Assembly (NCBI GenBank): GCA_905221605.1 | Contig: CAJNDS010000047.1 | Location: 1,035,868 to 1,083,367 of the forward strand | Origin: Symbiodinium natans | Lineage: Eukaryota > Sar > Dinophyceae > Suessiales > Symbiodiniaceae | Length of the DNA: 47,500 nucleotides | Direction: 5' to 3' | Shown here: piece after piece, positions 22,714 to 34,125 of the stretch | Position numbering within the stretch: position 1 is the first letter of the stretch | Layout: every line of letters begins with the position of its first letter | The notes under the pieces: model-generated | The model's database searches: none | The model's input: the letters and a program-made list of their open reading frames with translations, nothing else | What the model was told of the DNA's origin: nothing | Position numbers and translations under genes: made by a program

Positions 22714-24333
22714 ACAGACACACACACGCACGCACGCACGCACGCAAGCCCACGCCCACGCCGCGCACTTGCACACCAACACACACGCACAAATAGATAC
22801 ATGAGCATATATGTATATATGTATATATATATATGTATGTATGTATATCTGTCTACGCCGAGAATGGAATAAGACCAGATATTTTTGAGCATGAGAAGTG
22901 CTGCCGGAAACTCAGTTCGACTAAGAGCGGCGCATCGCACACCGGGCGCCCAGGCTTCCGAAGGAGGTCTGCCGGTCTGCCTGGCATTCTTGACACCGGG
23001 AGTTGCCCTGGAGGGTAGTTGGACTTGTTTAGCCTGTGGTTGCACAGCATGTGTTGAGGGGCATTCCCAGCCAATTTTACGTAGAGGTGCCCCCTCAGAC
23101 CTACAAGGCATCTGCTCGAAAATGGAATGTCTTACGTCCCCAGCATTTTTCGCCCCATGCAAGTTGCAGCAGTTTCTACTGCAAGCCATTGCTGAGCATG
23201 CATGTTCGGCAATGTACTTTCTTTGTCTGCGGTTGTGCTTAAGACTCACGGCTCCGAGAAGTCTTGAGCACAACTTGGGCAGCCTTCTCGGCACATTCAA
23301 TGTGAATACATGGTTCAAGATGACGAGGGTTAGGCTTTTCAATCTCGAATCCAATTCTGCATTCAACGGGAATCTGGGCCTTTGCGATATAGAACAGAGC
23401 ATATGAAATGGAGATGGATGGGAAACATCGCTGAGAGATTTCAGGGATGGCAACACGAATGGGACTATTTGGACCTTAGCGAGATTGCAGCATCATCATG
23501 AAACACATATGCGCCTGAAGATTAGTTGTTATTAAAGGAAGACGGGGGCCAATGTTGAATAGAGAGGCCTGTATCGTCCTCTGTTGCAAGAGTCCATGCA
23601 AGGTCAGCACTGCCAGATGCCTCCCGAATATGGGCCGGCATCAACCTCCTCGCGGAAGCCAGGACGCTCCAACATTCTTTAGTCAGTCCAGCCAGTAGTG
23701 CAGGAGTGCAGGAGGAGCACATGTGGCCAGGCTAGGAAATGCTAGGAACAGATGATATGCAAGCCGTCTCTCGATTGCTGGCGGCCGCAAAAGGGAGAGA
23801 TAGAGAGGGAGGACACCCCCCCCCATGCCCAACAGCAGAAGAAAGTGGAAGGGTCGCAGCACGTGTTGCAGTGCAAGCTCTGTCGAGGAGGTCTGGAGGC
23901 AGTCGAGACGGAAGCCCGTTGCCAGAGTTACTTCAAGTGGTCCAGAGCTCAGAGGGGCAGCACCTTCTTGAGATTTCTTAAGCCCATTTATTGATGCCAA
24001 TTAAGCGAAAACGTGTGAGTCGTTGCCCCAAGGCTAGATGACGTGCTGGAGAGCCCACACGGCCGGGTGTTTGCTGGCGTGCTGGGACTCTGGGTCGCAG
24101 GCCATGGCTTTTTTCTTTGCCGTCTCTTGCAGACTTCTCGCAGAAGCAAGTATAAAGGGCAAACATGTGGGGCCTTCCGGGGCCTTATACTTTGAACTAA
24201 AGATGTGCTGGAGATTGCATTGCCCCAAATGACAGGTTGGACTTTGATGCAGGTGAACATGTGGAGGGAGCCCGGCGCTCAACAGCACTACCTCAGCTGC
24301 ACTAGAGGTCCCTAGCTTGGGTCCCCTCCGGCA
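22714..24333. other. Microsatellites and weak candidate exons
   Basis: CACG/CACA units (22700-22780) and TATG units (22800-22850) are followed by sequence with overlapping open frames on both strands to 23456. None has a motif. At 23860-23990 one + frame reads LQCKLCRGGLEAVETEARC, which could be an exon. Confidence 0.35.
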
Positions 24334-24519
24334 CTAAGGCTCACGCCGGTGTACCGGGAAACCTCCTGTGGCCGGCAGGAGTCCATACTCAAGGAGTTCA
24401 AGGCGGCTTTCAACAAAGAGCCCTCTTCAAAGCAACGGACAACTCATGCCGACCATGGTCAGTTGGGTTTGGACGAGATCTATGTCGACTTGCAGATCAG
24501 TGTGTTCGGACCTCGGTAA
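24334..24519 (+). CDS. Candidate exon of an unrecognised protein
   Basis: The frame reads LRLTPVYRETSCGRQESIL... with KEFKAAFNKEPSSKQR and LGLDEIYVDLQI near its end, and closes with TAA at 24517-24519. The charge pattern and lack of low complexity suggest real coding sequence. The LDEIYVDL string resembles the segment just before the P-loop in some NACHT/STAND proteins, but no P-loop follows here, so this is only a hint. Exon borders are unknown; donor choices before the stop include GATCTATG and GTGTTCGG. Confidence 0.35.
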   Translation, partial: LRLTPVYRETSCGRQESILKEFKAAFNKEPSSKQRTTHADHGQLGLDEIYVDLQISVFGPR

Positions 24520-24960
24520 TGTGCATGTCCTGCCATACGGAACCTTGCCGAAGCTTCCGACATTCCAGGCACTGCCAGAACCCCAATCCGTACAAGATCA
24601 ATATCCTGGATTCAGAGTCGCTGACTCAGAAGTTCTTTCTCGTTTCCTCATCTTGCATTGAACCACTGCTTGACTTTTGAGGCCCGGCATAGTCCAAATT
24701 GTCGCTGGAGCACGGGACCTGGGAAGAAGCCGTTGTGCGTGTGCGTGAAGATCTTCAGGCAACCCCGGTCTTTTCCTGAGGCAAGGCCCCAGGACAGAAT
24801 CGCGCAGCGCTCAGTTCGGGGGGGGGGGGGGGCCTTCTCTTCTCTTGACCTCTTTTGATCAGAACTACAATATAGTAAGTACATAGTAAGTATACGTGAT
24901 GAGACGAAATTGAGGACGTCGGGCGGCTCAAGGTGAAGCCTGGCTCCAGCCTCTCCCGCT

Positions 24961-25236
24961 ATGGGAAGGGGTCATCCTGGCCTCTTGTCTCTTCGAGGAC
25001 AGCCGCGACTTTGCTTGCTTGATCCTTTGGCCAGGGTGGTCTTTGTGGACATGAATGCCACGATACAGAAGAACATCAGTGAACGACTCTTGCCAGTCTT
25101 TCTGAACGTTCGGGCCTCAAAAATCCATGCTCGGACAAGGGCACGGTCCTCAGGGGGTATTCCGGAAAGCCAAGCAGGGACGCGCACCCCCCGGGCAACC
25201 CGTGTAGACCCCACGAATCAAGAAAGAGAGAGCTGA
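24961..25236 (+). CDS. Candidate exon (unrecognised)
   Basis: The middle of the open frame reads ARVVFVDMNATIQKNISERL then LPVFLNVRASKIHART, with a balanced composition. It ends in TGA at 25234-25236. A second frame over 24955-25050 is also open. No family or start is recognised. Confidence 0.3.
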   Translation: MGRGHPGLLSLRGQPRLCLLDPLARVVFVDMNATIQKNISERLLPVFLNVRASKIHARTRARSSGGIPESQAGTRTPRATRVDPTNQERES

Positions 25237-26520
25237 GGGGGGTCAAGTGCACAGGAAGGAAGCAACGAGAGAGAGCCACGTTATTGTTTGTGTAAGCCGC
25301 CTATGGATAAACCTGCCAAGCAAATGTGAGAAGATTGAGAGTTATTGAAATTTTTGGTAGGGCTCGCGACAATTTGAACCGGAACAGCGTCCGATCCCAT
25401 AAATCTGGTTATCCGTCCGATCCCATAAATCTGGTTATCCAGAATCTGATTGGCTGGTGTTTAGTTTTCCTGAAGCTAAGTAGCACCTAGTCGTGCCCTC
25501 GTTGATTAGTTTGCGCTATCCATTTTTTGTGCGGTTTTGATCAGAATCTTCAAAGACAGATAGAAACTGAGCCTCATTGCCCAAACATTTACAATCACCT
25601 TACTCTGTTTGGGTTGAATGCTTGAATGACTCGGAATTTTGAACGCTGCAGGCCTTCGAGTCGAAAGTTTAAAGCATTGCTAGGAGTAATTGAAGGCTTC
25701 CATTCCGAGGAGGTGAACTTTCGGTTCTTCCGAGCAAAGCAACCAGGGTGAATGTCCTGCATCAAAAATCAGTTTTCTTCAAGTTCTGGCCATCCTAGCG
25801 AGTGCAACTCGAGTGAGAACGCCTCGAGCGAGAGTGTGTGCTTGACCGGGCCACTTGCCCAACGCTCTGGTCAAGCGTTGCTTGCAACTTGGATTTACAA
25901 CGGCATGTCCCTCGCGCGGTCTGCCCGTCCCCTGGCGGACCTTAGTCTTCGAGGTGGGGGAAGGGGGTCCATGTGGGAACGCTCACTACGAAGATGCAGA
26001 TGCACAAAAAGCATTGTTCGCAGATCTGAGGCCCAGGAGATCCCTATCCTGATGCAGTTGCGATTTCAAGTCGGGGCCTGTCCCTCAGAGCGCATGCTTT
26101 TGCTTGGTTTCACCCTGCCAGAAGTACACAGAGAACCTCGTTTCATGCTCGGCTTCTAAGATTCGGCTCTTCTTCGGCCTGGGAGGAAGCTGGCAAGCCA
26201 GGGCACCCTTTGACAAGGCGTGCTTGGAGCTCTGGCATTCTTGTTGGTGACCAGCTTGGTGACGTGGCTCCCGATCAGGCCTGCGGCCTGCAGATGATGG
26301 GAGTTTTGGTAAACTCCTTCCAGCAGGAACTCCGAAGAGTCTCCTTCCCACACGTTCAGAGCCTTGCGTGCCTCCACTTCAGGACAAGGAGCGCAGTCGC
26401 CTGGGGCCATTGGTGTGCGCCTTCCTCAATAGCCCGTGCAGCAGAGACGTGCAGAGACCTTTTGCAGCGCCTGTGTGTCCTGACATTCTTGCGTCTTTCT
26501 GGTCAAAGCCTCTGCGCATA
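25237..26520. other. No supported gene
   Basis: A 28-bp unit containing TCCGATCCCATAAATCTGG is duplicated in tandem at 25389-25441. Open frames at 25752-26159 overlap each other; one reads VPWRTLVFEVGEGGPCGNAH and may be an exon. Confidence 0.35.
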
Positions 26521-26780
26521 ACTTCCAATAAAATTCACCCCTTAGCAACCCCCAAAGCTAACTTCCAATAACAACCCCGCCTCAGCAAGCCCCGAGGCTA
26601 ACTTCCAAGAAAGTTCACGCCATACCAAGCCCCAAAAGCTAACTTCCAATAAACTTTCCCCCTTAGCAAGCCCCAAAGCCAACTTCCAAGAAAATTCCCG
26701 CCCGCCTGAACAAGCCCCAAAGCTAACTTCCAATAGAATTCCCCCTTAGCAAGCCCCAAAGCTAACTTCCAATGAAAATC
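26521..26780. repeat. Minisatellite, seven units of about 38-44 bp
   Basis: Each unit starts AACTTCCAATAAAATTC (variants AAGAAA, AATAAC) and ends AGCAAGCCCCAAAGCT. Six full units and a partial seventh diverge by a few substitutions and indels. The length varies, so the array is not a coding repeat. Confidence 0.92.
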
Positions 26781-27576
26781 CTCGTGACTCGTGAGGCAAG
26801 GACACCTGGGATGAGCTTCTGCTGCCGGGCACCATCCCTGCTGCGACAGAGGCAAAGCTCAGGGCCATCAAGAAATGTGCACTTCCCCTTTGCAGCTTCA
26901 GCTAGAGGGTGTGTATGTGTGGGGGGGGGGATTATGTCAGCACTGAGATTGGAAGGATTTGGAACTTGGGTTCCAGCAACAGCGCAACACACCTACAGTG
27001 GGTCAGAAAAAGATCGCATTCGAGGACCCTTGGCTCCTGAACCGAAATTTACAGCGTGACCGTGCCCGAAAAACCCTAAACCCCTGTCTTATGGTTGTCG
27101 TCAATGAGGGGATCGTGGTATGGAAGGGCGTAGATGGGTGTTGTCGTGAAGCTTGCGTAGCCTGACTGCCCAATGTGGCAAGCCATGGATGGACATGGAA
27201 CCCCTGCCATCCTTTTAATGAGTGTGAGCACCGAAAGCCCTTCGTTATTGTTTTGTTGGGTGTGTGTGTGTGTGTGTGTGTCGAGATCTTTAGATTCAAG
27301 ACCAGTGGTCGGAAGGTTCGTCCAGTCATCTGGGTGTGGGAGAGACAACCCTGACCTCCATAACCCCATCAACCCTGAACCCGGTGGTGGCCCAACAAGA
27401 GCATTTTCTGCCTTTCAAACACCTAACCCTATGAACCCTAAACTCACAAAGTCACCATCTTAAACCCTTTCAACACCAAACCCTTTGATCCCGAAACCCT
27501 CATATCAGCTCTCATAAGCCCTCAGAAATGGCTCATTTCAACCCCTAAAAGACAAAACAAGTCACCGTTCCCACAG
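26781..27576. other. Intergenic or intronic; TG run and telomere-like words
   Basis: A G9 run is at 26922-26930 and a TG run at 27259-27280. Scattered AACCCTAAAC words lie between 27070 and 27510, resembling degenerate telomere repeat sequence. No gene is recognised. Confidence 0.45.
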
Positions 27577-27660
27577 GCGAAGGCCATCGACCGCATGGAC
27601 TTCGGGGCGGCGCAGGTGGCGCCCATGGAGGCGGCCACCCCGTGGCTCTATGCGGGGGAC
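27577..27660 (+). CDS. Candidate exon (unrecognised)
   Basis: After TTCCCACAG the frame reads AKAIDRMDFGAAQVAP then MEAATPWLYAGDP, with strongly coding-like composition and high third-position GC, unlike the AT-rich flanks. The donor is probably within GCGGGGGAC near 27655. The rest of the gene was not identified. Confidence 0.45.
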
Positions 27661-27685
27661 CCTTTTTCGTTAGATGGGCTTTTTC

Positions 27686-27766
27686 TTTAGGGCTTTTAAG
27701 GGTTTAGGAGTTTAAGAGTTTAGGGTTTAGGAGTTTAAGGGTTTAAGGGTTTAGGAGTTCAGGATT
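27686..27766. repeat. Telomere-like degenerate repeat (TTTAGGG family)
   Basis: A run of TTTAAGGG, TTTAGGAG and TTTAGGG words in tandem, nine to ten units. It is interstitial, not terminal. The dinoflagellate telomere repeat is TTTAGGG. Confidence 0.75.
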
Positions 27767-28144
27767 TTGGGGCGGCATGGGGGGGTTCTGCGCAGAACTT
27801 TGGGGTTGCATCGCAGGTGCAAACAGGTGAGCTGGCCGCAGTCTCAGGGGGAGCCGAGGGCCTTCGAGATTTTTTCTTGTGGTTTGCTGAGTTTTTGGTT
27901 CTCAGGCGAAGAACGTCAGTTTCAGCATCCTGGTAGTGTGCTCGTGCCTGGTGGCCACCGTCTTCTTGCCCACGCCTCAAAATACAAATGTAACAGTTGC
28001 GCAGTTCCTGCGCGTGGGTTTTTGGGCACTGAGCCTGTCGTCTTCACCTGTGGAGTATGGAAAGCCAAGCACATCGAACTAGGAACTATGGTCGTGCTAC
28101 AGAGCCTGCAGTGTTGACAACCGCGCTCCTTCCGTGTAGCACAT

Positions 28145-28564
28145 ATGGACGCTATGGACGCAGCGCCCGCCGGGAGCTGGCCTACTTCCGATGGGCATAG
28201 CTCGTCCCCTCAGTGGACACCCGCTTCCAACAACGACGGGTCGCTGACCATCGGAAACAGCGCTAAGACTAAGTCACAAAGCCATAGAAGTAGCAAAAAG
28301 TAATTAGCTGAGCTCTGCAGTCGGCTGAAGAGCTTGCGAGAGACGGAGGATGGCATCTTTCGGAAGTGCGCATGTTGCACGTGCAGGGGCGATGGCGCGA
28401 CGCGTGACCGGCAATTTACAACGGAGGCCCCGCCGAATCTCCGAAGCTCGTCAAGCAACCACTACCGAACAGAGGGTCCTGGATCATTGCCGCATACACC
28501 TGGACCTGGAAATATGCTCTTGACTACTAGTGTAGAAATGATTCGAAGCAGTTGGTGCTTTTGA
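28145..28564 (+). CDS. Small protein gene interrupted by one in-frame TAA
   Basis: From ATG 28145 the frame encodes MDAMDAAPAGSWPTSDG and reaches TAA at 28301-28303 after 52 codons. The same frame continues without another stop to 28564, reading LAELCSRLKSLRETEDG and then RKCACCTCRGDG. Both halves are coding-like and the second begins with an amphipathic helix, so the TAA looks like a point lesion in one ORF of 139 codons, or the gene ends there. TAG at 28137-28139 six bases before the ATG is a candidate leader acceptor. A 20-bp stretch from TAA to CTCTGCAG is too short for an intron. Function unknown; the Cys-rich stretch might bind metal. Confidence 0.45.
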
Positions 28565-29061
28565 TGCACTTGGGCAGCTTGCATTCGCACACCTTTGGAC
28601 CCATTGTCTTTTGAGGGGGATGTTGGTATGACTCACAAGGCCTTTTGTTATGCTGAGGGTCGGACTGCCACAAATTGACAGCCAGGACCCAACACATGGG
28701 GGTCGCCTTGATGATGTCGTGGGTTTTGATTGTGTTCATGGGAGAATGGGGGGATGTGTTTTGAGAAGAAAGGAGGAAGGGCGACGCACATATTGAGCTG
28801 ACGCAACCTGATTCAGACTTGAAATCGCCCTGCGATGCGGATTCGCCCCAGCTGTGCAGGAGGGAAAAAATAAGAGACCATCATGGCACTTTACGGGGGA
28901 GCCTCGGGTCACCGACCGGCGGTGCGTCATGCGCCGAAGGACTTTGTTTCGACCGCACCAGGCGACAGAGAGCAAAAGAGATCCATCTTTGCACACACGC
29001 AGCAAGCATCAAATCAGGACAGGTGGGGTGAGACCTTGGTCTTGCCAACCTCGCGCCACAG

Positions 29062-29405
29062 GTGGATCTCGAGAAACGGCAAGATTCCCGACGACTTGAA
29101 GGAGTACCGAGGCCGCATGGTGCACGTCGCGCTGTCCACCCTGGCGCCAAGCAGCATGGGGAGCCAACCTGAAAGTGAACCAGGCCGGCCCTGCATAGCG
29201 TTTTTCACAGAACTTGGTGTGGTTTCCCCTCCCCCCTCCCCCCTCCCCCCTCTCCCCCCTCCCCCCCTCCGCCCCCCCCGCTTTCCCGCCTCGCACAGGA
29301 TCTGCGCTTCCTTCCCTGGCCAAGTCCAAGTCCAGCTCCAAGCCTGCGGCTGAGCCGAAGGACAGCCGAGCTCAGCAGATGCCAGCGTTTCTCTGGGGAG
29401 CCTGA
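29062..29405 (+). CDS. Last two exons of an unrecognised gene
   Basis: The first exon starts after GCGCCACAG at 29062 and reads WISRNGKIPDDLKEYRGR then MVHVALSTLAPSSMG. The second starts after CCTCGCACAG at 29299 and reads SALPSLAKSKSSSKPAAE and ends QQMPAFLWGA with TGA at 29403-29405. The donor of the first lies between about 29158 and 29170 (GC or GT choices). The acceptor is preceded by about 75 bases of nearly pure C and T. The tail is Ser/Lys-rich and probably disordered. An overlapping frame in the first exon (VDLEKRQDSRRLEGV) is the main alternative. It may belong with the small ORF at 28145. Confidence 0.45.
29219..29298 (+). promoter_or_regulatory. Extreme polypyrimidine tract before a 3' splice site
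   Basis: Repeated CCCCTCC units form an almost uninterrupted C/T tract ending CGCACAG. It precedes the last exon of the gene that stops at 29405. Confidence 0.6.
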
Positions 29406-32269
29406 CGATGACCGACCTTGTTTTAGTCTTGAGCACTGGTTTAAACTTTAAGCCTTTGTTTGGTGTAGGGGGTACTTACATAAACACATGACATGTTTTT
29501 TATAGATGATATTGGACATTAGAGGGATTTATTGCAAGTTCCGGGTGAAGCCCGCTAAAGCCGCAGCAAAAAATGCGGAGAATGCAGCGCACCCAGGTAC
29601 CCTACTGACCTGGGTTCCTCGCAGGCCAGTCCCGCATCTTGTTAAGTGGGCTTCGGGTCTGTTTTCATCCACACAGGAAGCCGAATTTCTAATGCTGGGA
29701 GTTGGGGGTGTGTCTGTGTGGGTGTGGATTTCTGAGGCTTTGTGTTCGCATTCCGCATGACGCAGAAGCCCACAGGAACAAAGATTGGAGACAGGACTTC
29801 CACCAGTGCAAATTCCCAGCATGGAAACACCCCGTGTGCAATGTTGGCCATACATGCCTTGATGAGGCGCCACATATTGGAACTGTCAAAACCCTATACA
29901 GCTTTGGTGAGCACTTGTGTGTGCTGCTCGTACTTCTCACCGTCACCCCTTTCTTGCAACCAAGCTTTGTCCTTGTTTGTGCGCCGTCGCAGCGGGGAGC
30001 GGGAGTGTGCTGCCAGGTGGATCCGGCTCCGCTTGTGCAATGGCAGGCTCGGGCTAGGCGTATACGGCGTATAAGGCATTGATTTGAGAACTGTTGCTGT
30101 CAATTTTCATGACAAGGTTCTTTGTGGTGAGGAATGTTATGCTGTCAAAATGCTGACTAGGCGGAGGAGGAGGATCCCGAAAGAGACGACAGGGAGTCGT
30201 GGACACGTCCGACCCACCAGAGGGAAATGGTTCGAGAGAGAGCTGCCACTGAGGCCGGTCAAGTCCTGATTTGGGCAGGTTGCCGCTTCCCACTACCCGG
30301 TCTACTTCCCTTCTTTGCCGAACCCCAATGATCTTTGCAGTCCATGATCGCGTCCATCCAGCACGCATCTGGCGAGACCCGAGGGCTTGCGACAGCGGCT
30401 TCCCGGATGCATTGGCTCGGCTCTGGTCGTGCGTCCCTTGACACTCGTCCTGGTCTTTTCTTCCTTTGTTTTGCTTGCTGTTTGGTTGCTTTCTGTTCTT
30501 TGGTCAGTCGGTGATCTTCAGCCGCGTGATCCGCTGGCTGGTTGGTTGGTCGGTTGCGGTTGTTTCGTTTTTGGTTGGCTGTTTTCATGTTTTACATGTT
30601 TTGCAGTTGGTGGTCGCTGCGGTTGTTGTTCTGGTTGTGGTTGTGGTGGTTGATGACTGATGGTGCTCCATGCTGCTCTTGCTGCTCCAGGCTGCTGCTG
30701 CTGCTGCTGGTATTGTTGGTGGTGGGTCCGCGTGGGGATAGCTCACTGTCGCACTTGCTGTAGGTGGTGCTTGTTGCTCCGAAATCAGGATCCATCCGCG
30801 GAGAGGCGCTGCAAGCTACCATGAGTACAATGCGATGGTCGAACTCCGCTGACGAGCAACTATAACAACAGATACCCTATTAAATCTATTCGTTTACGAT
30901 GGTACATATGTTTCATGATTCTTGCTGCTGTTTCCCCATTGCCAGAGCTGCAGGAGAAGATCCTTATCCCGTGGGCCGGTGCTGGTGCCGCCGGCTGGCG
31001 GCCCAGGGTTCTTGAAGTTCTTGAGTTCATGACTGCTTTGCTGCTTTGCCTGTGGAGTTAACTGATGTTGCGGCTGATGTTGATGAGATGGCATGGATCG
31101 TGGTGTGGAGATGTGCAGCCATGCGCAGCCATGTGCAGCCTGCACCCAGGATCGCCAAAACTCGCCAGGTTCCCAGACATGGCTGCAGCAAAGCCATGCT
31201 GGCCACCTGAAAAATGAAGAAGGCTCAAAGGCAGCACTGCTAAGCAGCTTTAGGCCCGAAATCTCGCGTGTATGTAGGCTTCATGTGCTTTGTTCGCGGA
31301 GAAGGCCTCGACTTGTTCAATGTTGAACTCGAATACTGAGCTCCCGAGGGCGATGTCTGGTGGCACCACAGATTTGTCCCGGGGTCGCGGGAACAGCGAC
31401 TCGCCTGGAAAACGAAGGAGTAGAATTCGCCGGGAGCCCCAGCACAGTTTATTTTTCATCGGCCCTTTGGATGTTTCGTTATGCCTCCTTGCATATTGCA
31501 TGATAATCACGTCTGCGCACTGCGGCTCTTGCATCTTGAAAGCTTCACCAAACTACAGAAAAACGGCGTTGGGCACGCGCAGCAGGCAGCTAGCCGTGGC
31601 AGGAGACGAAGAGGTGGAAGCCATTAAGACTTAAGAGAAAGCAGAACTCGAGTCCGTGGAAAGAATGGCCTCTTCCCACTGGTGAAGAGCACACCGAGTT
31701 CGAGACAGATGCTAGCTGTGATGAGGTAAAGTTAGTTTTTTTTGGCAGTGTATCCGGAGTATGCTAAAGGGTCGCTAAAGATTCGCCCCCTCCCTCCCCT
31801 GCAGAAAACAGCGAGGAGGTCACACGGCATTCGGAAAATGCTTCGATGTTCGAAGGGTGACGGGTGTGATTTGGCCTGGGTTGTCCGATGTTTTCCGCAC
31901 ATGGTTTGTGAGTTGCTTTTGACGTACATATCTGCTCAACTCTGTCTGCACTGTTAGCCAGCTAAGGCCTAGACACGCGCGAGCGGAAAGCAAGCGACGG
32001 TGACGATGGCCTTTCTCGTGCTCCTTGTCTTGAAGCAGTCTTTCAAGTAGCTCGACCCAGGCGTCGGCACAAGCCCACCGGGGCGGGTTTCAGCATGTGC
32101 TGCGTGCGCTCCATGTGCTCTGCATTCACGCATGTTCACGCGTTTTGTGCCTCGCAGCTTCTGTTGAACGCGTCCGCTCAGCACAGGCTACCTCGCGTCG
32201 CTCTGGAGAGGCCTTGAGCCTTTGTGCTGCGTGTGAACCCAAGCCTGCAAAGCCTGTGGTCCTCTGCAG
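29406..32269. other. 2.9 kb with weak candidates on both strands
   Basis: On the + strand an exon-like stretch starts after CTTTGCAG at 30340 (MIASIQHASGETRGLA). GGTTG-rich and CTG-rich simple sequence fills 30530-30770. On the minus strand three open stretches (31534-31250, 31145-30894, 30822-30592) read like protein, for example VVPPDIALGSSVFEFNIEQV at about 31340. They may be one gene, but no domain is recognised. Confidence 0.3.
31250..31534 (-). CDS. Candidate minus-strand exon (unrecognised)
   Basis: The minus frame includes RFPGESLFPRPRDKSVV, then DIALGSSVFEFNIEQVEAF and SANKAHEAYI, which is more protein-like than the opposing + frame. No start, partner exon or family is clear. If real, it would break the otherwise single orientation of the genes. 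Confidence 0.25.
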   Translation of the reverse strand: MQEPQCADVIIMQYARRHNETSKGPMKNKLCWGSRRILLLRFPGESLFPRPRDKSVVPPDIALGSSVFEFNIEQVEAFSANKAHEAYIHARFRA

Positions 32270-32582
32270 ATGGCGCGAAGCAGCTCGCCATCGCCAAAGA
32301 AAGAGAGCGGCAGCGACGTGCTCGCGTCTTAGAGTCTGCCTGTGAAGCGCGACGAGTCGGCAGACGCCTGCACAGAAATGCATAGCAATGCCCCCTCTGT
32401 GCAGGAAGAAGTCTCGCTCACCATCGGCGTCGGGATCACAGCCTTGCAGTCATAGCCACGACCCAGCACCACGGCTTGAGCGAAGGTTGGGGAGGTCCTC
32501 GCCTGCGTACGAGACGGACATGGAGGAAGGAAAGCTCTCCGAGCGGCCTGACCCTGATGGCCCGGCCGGGCCAGTTGCTTGA
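32270..32582 (+). CDS. Last exons of a basic, Arg/Ser-rich protein
   Basis: The exon after CCTCTGCAG (32269) reads GAKQLAIAKERERQRRARV then LESACEA, a basic helix. The terminal exon from 32405 reads KKSRSPSASGSQPCSHSHD, later AYETDMEEGKLSERPDP, and ends GPAGPVA with TGA at 32580-32582. A GC donor near 32348 would join them in frame. The charged helix followed by an SR-type segment is typical of nuclear RNA-processing proteins, but no domain fixes the identity. Confidence 0.45.
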
Positions 32583-32932
32583 GCTAGCCTTGCTGGAGCG
32601 AGAGCTCCGGCACTGGAGATTCCGATAGCCCATGATAGCCCATGATAGCCCCCACTTGCTGGCACGCGTTGTGCCGCGTTCAACAGCGCTGTGTGTATTG
32701 GGCAGACTGCTTGACAAGTGAAGTCTCAAGCACATTTCCCCCGAATGGACATGCCTCCTAGTGCTATAGAATCTTCTAGAACCTGTGATATCGCGCGAAG
32801 CAAATGTCCCCGAAATGCAGCGTTTTGCAGATGATAAGGAACCTGAAGGCTTCATGTTGCCCAGCAAACACGCAGAGCTGGAACCCGTCAGAACCACGTC
32901 TAAGACTGTTCTGTGAATATGGTGTTTGTCTC

Positions 32933-32933
<1 letters not shown>

Positions 32934-32965
<32 letters not shown>

Positions 32966-33013
32966 ATGTATGTATGTATGTATGTATGTATGTATGTATG
33001 TATGTATGTATGC
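32934..33013. repeat. TG run followed by TATG tetranucleotide array
   Basis: About 17 ATGT units are preceded by eight TG units. Forward Tyr-Val-Cys-Met and reverse His-Thr-Tyr-Ile ORFs are artefacts. Confidence 0.95.
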
Positions 33014-33189
33014 ATGTGCGTATATGACATGCACCGCACCACTGTGCGGATCTGGGCGCGCCAGCGCTGCAAAAAACATAAGAGTTTCGATGAGTTGCGG
33101 CTTCCAACTGCCGGAAGGCTGCGGAGGCAACTAAGGCAACTTGCACCCGACGGCAGGTGGCAGAGATCCTTTCAAGAGTGCAGAGAGTT

Positions 33190-33262
33190 GGTAGGCCTGG
33201 TAGGGCCGGTAGGCCCGGTAGGCCCGGTAGGTCCGGTAGGTCCGGTAGGTCCTACTCTGCCG
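33190..33262. repeat. Nine-bp repeat GGTAGGCCC/GGTAGGTCC
   Basis: Eight imperfect units of nine bases. As the unit is a multiple of three, one frame gives a collagen-like Gly-Pro-Val run continuous with flanking open sequence ([15 protein letters not shown]). Confidence 0.85.
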
Positions 33263-34125
33263 GTAAGTCCGGTCGGGGCGCGTTTTGCAGGCACGCGCCT
33301 GCACATTGCCCGAACATTGCACCCCCGTCGCCAAGGGCGCACAATTCAGATGGCATGTTGCCCAAGTCTCGCGGGCAACTGACAACTGGAGGAATCGAGG
33401 AATCTGCTGGTTCCAGCATTCCGTCAAAAAAGGCATCCCATGACTGTAGTGATCGGCGAGAGCGCCTCAGCCATTCTCAGCCATTGGTGCTTGTTCCAAA
33501 ATGCCTACTTGAAGGATGGTTCTTGCCTCTGTGCCACTTCTCTTGCCGCTGCCAGTTTGGGTTGAGCCATGTCGAGCCCTTTTGCAGAATGGAAGTATGC
33601 AGAGCCAACCCCCTCCTGAAGGGCCTATAAGAGATGCAAGACAACGGCATGACAAGTGAAAAGCCATGCCCGGCGCATGCGCACGCGGCATGACGTCGAA
33701 TGATTCAGAAATTCTCAGATGGCAACAGCTTCTTATCCTACAGTGGATAGGATTCCTATAGGTCCCAAGCCAGTGACTGGTATTTCGCATCGCTGCTTCA
33801 CAGCGTGGCCCTTTCAGGGAAAGGCTCCTTGTGCTGTGTTCTGTAGCGTTGGGTTGCATTGGGTTGTCTTGGCGCCTGCTTCGGTACCAGGCAGCTGCTT
33901 GACCCCAAGCTCATGGAGAAGCAGGGGAGGACCTGGATGCCACACCAAGCTTGTTTTTCGTGTCTTTCTCCATTCCCGCAAAAGCATGTTTCGACTTCTT
34001 CCTGGCAAGTGGGCGTCACCGCCCTGCGGCTTGGGGGATCCATCCCGCCGTTGTCGGAGAGGTATATTGAGGCGACTTGGAATTCTGTGCGGGTGGGCGG
34101 GACATGGCGGGACTCTTTTTTGCAG

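Larger units (their letters stand above)
32583..34125. other. Intergenic or intronic stretch with microsatellites
   Basis: TG then TATG units lie at 32934-33013. A 9-bp repeat lies at 33190-33262. Weak open frames at 33087-33180 and 33660-34100 carry no motif. Confidence 0.4.

Noticed and set aside
22641-23456. 271-codon minus-strand ORF
   Set aside because: It includes microsatellite-derived Cys/Val and Tyr/Ile runs and shows no domain; the central part is not clearly better than the + strand reading.
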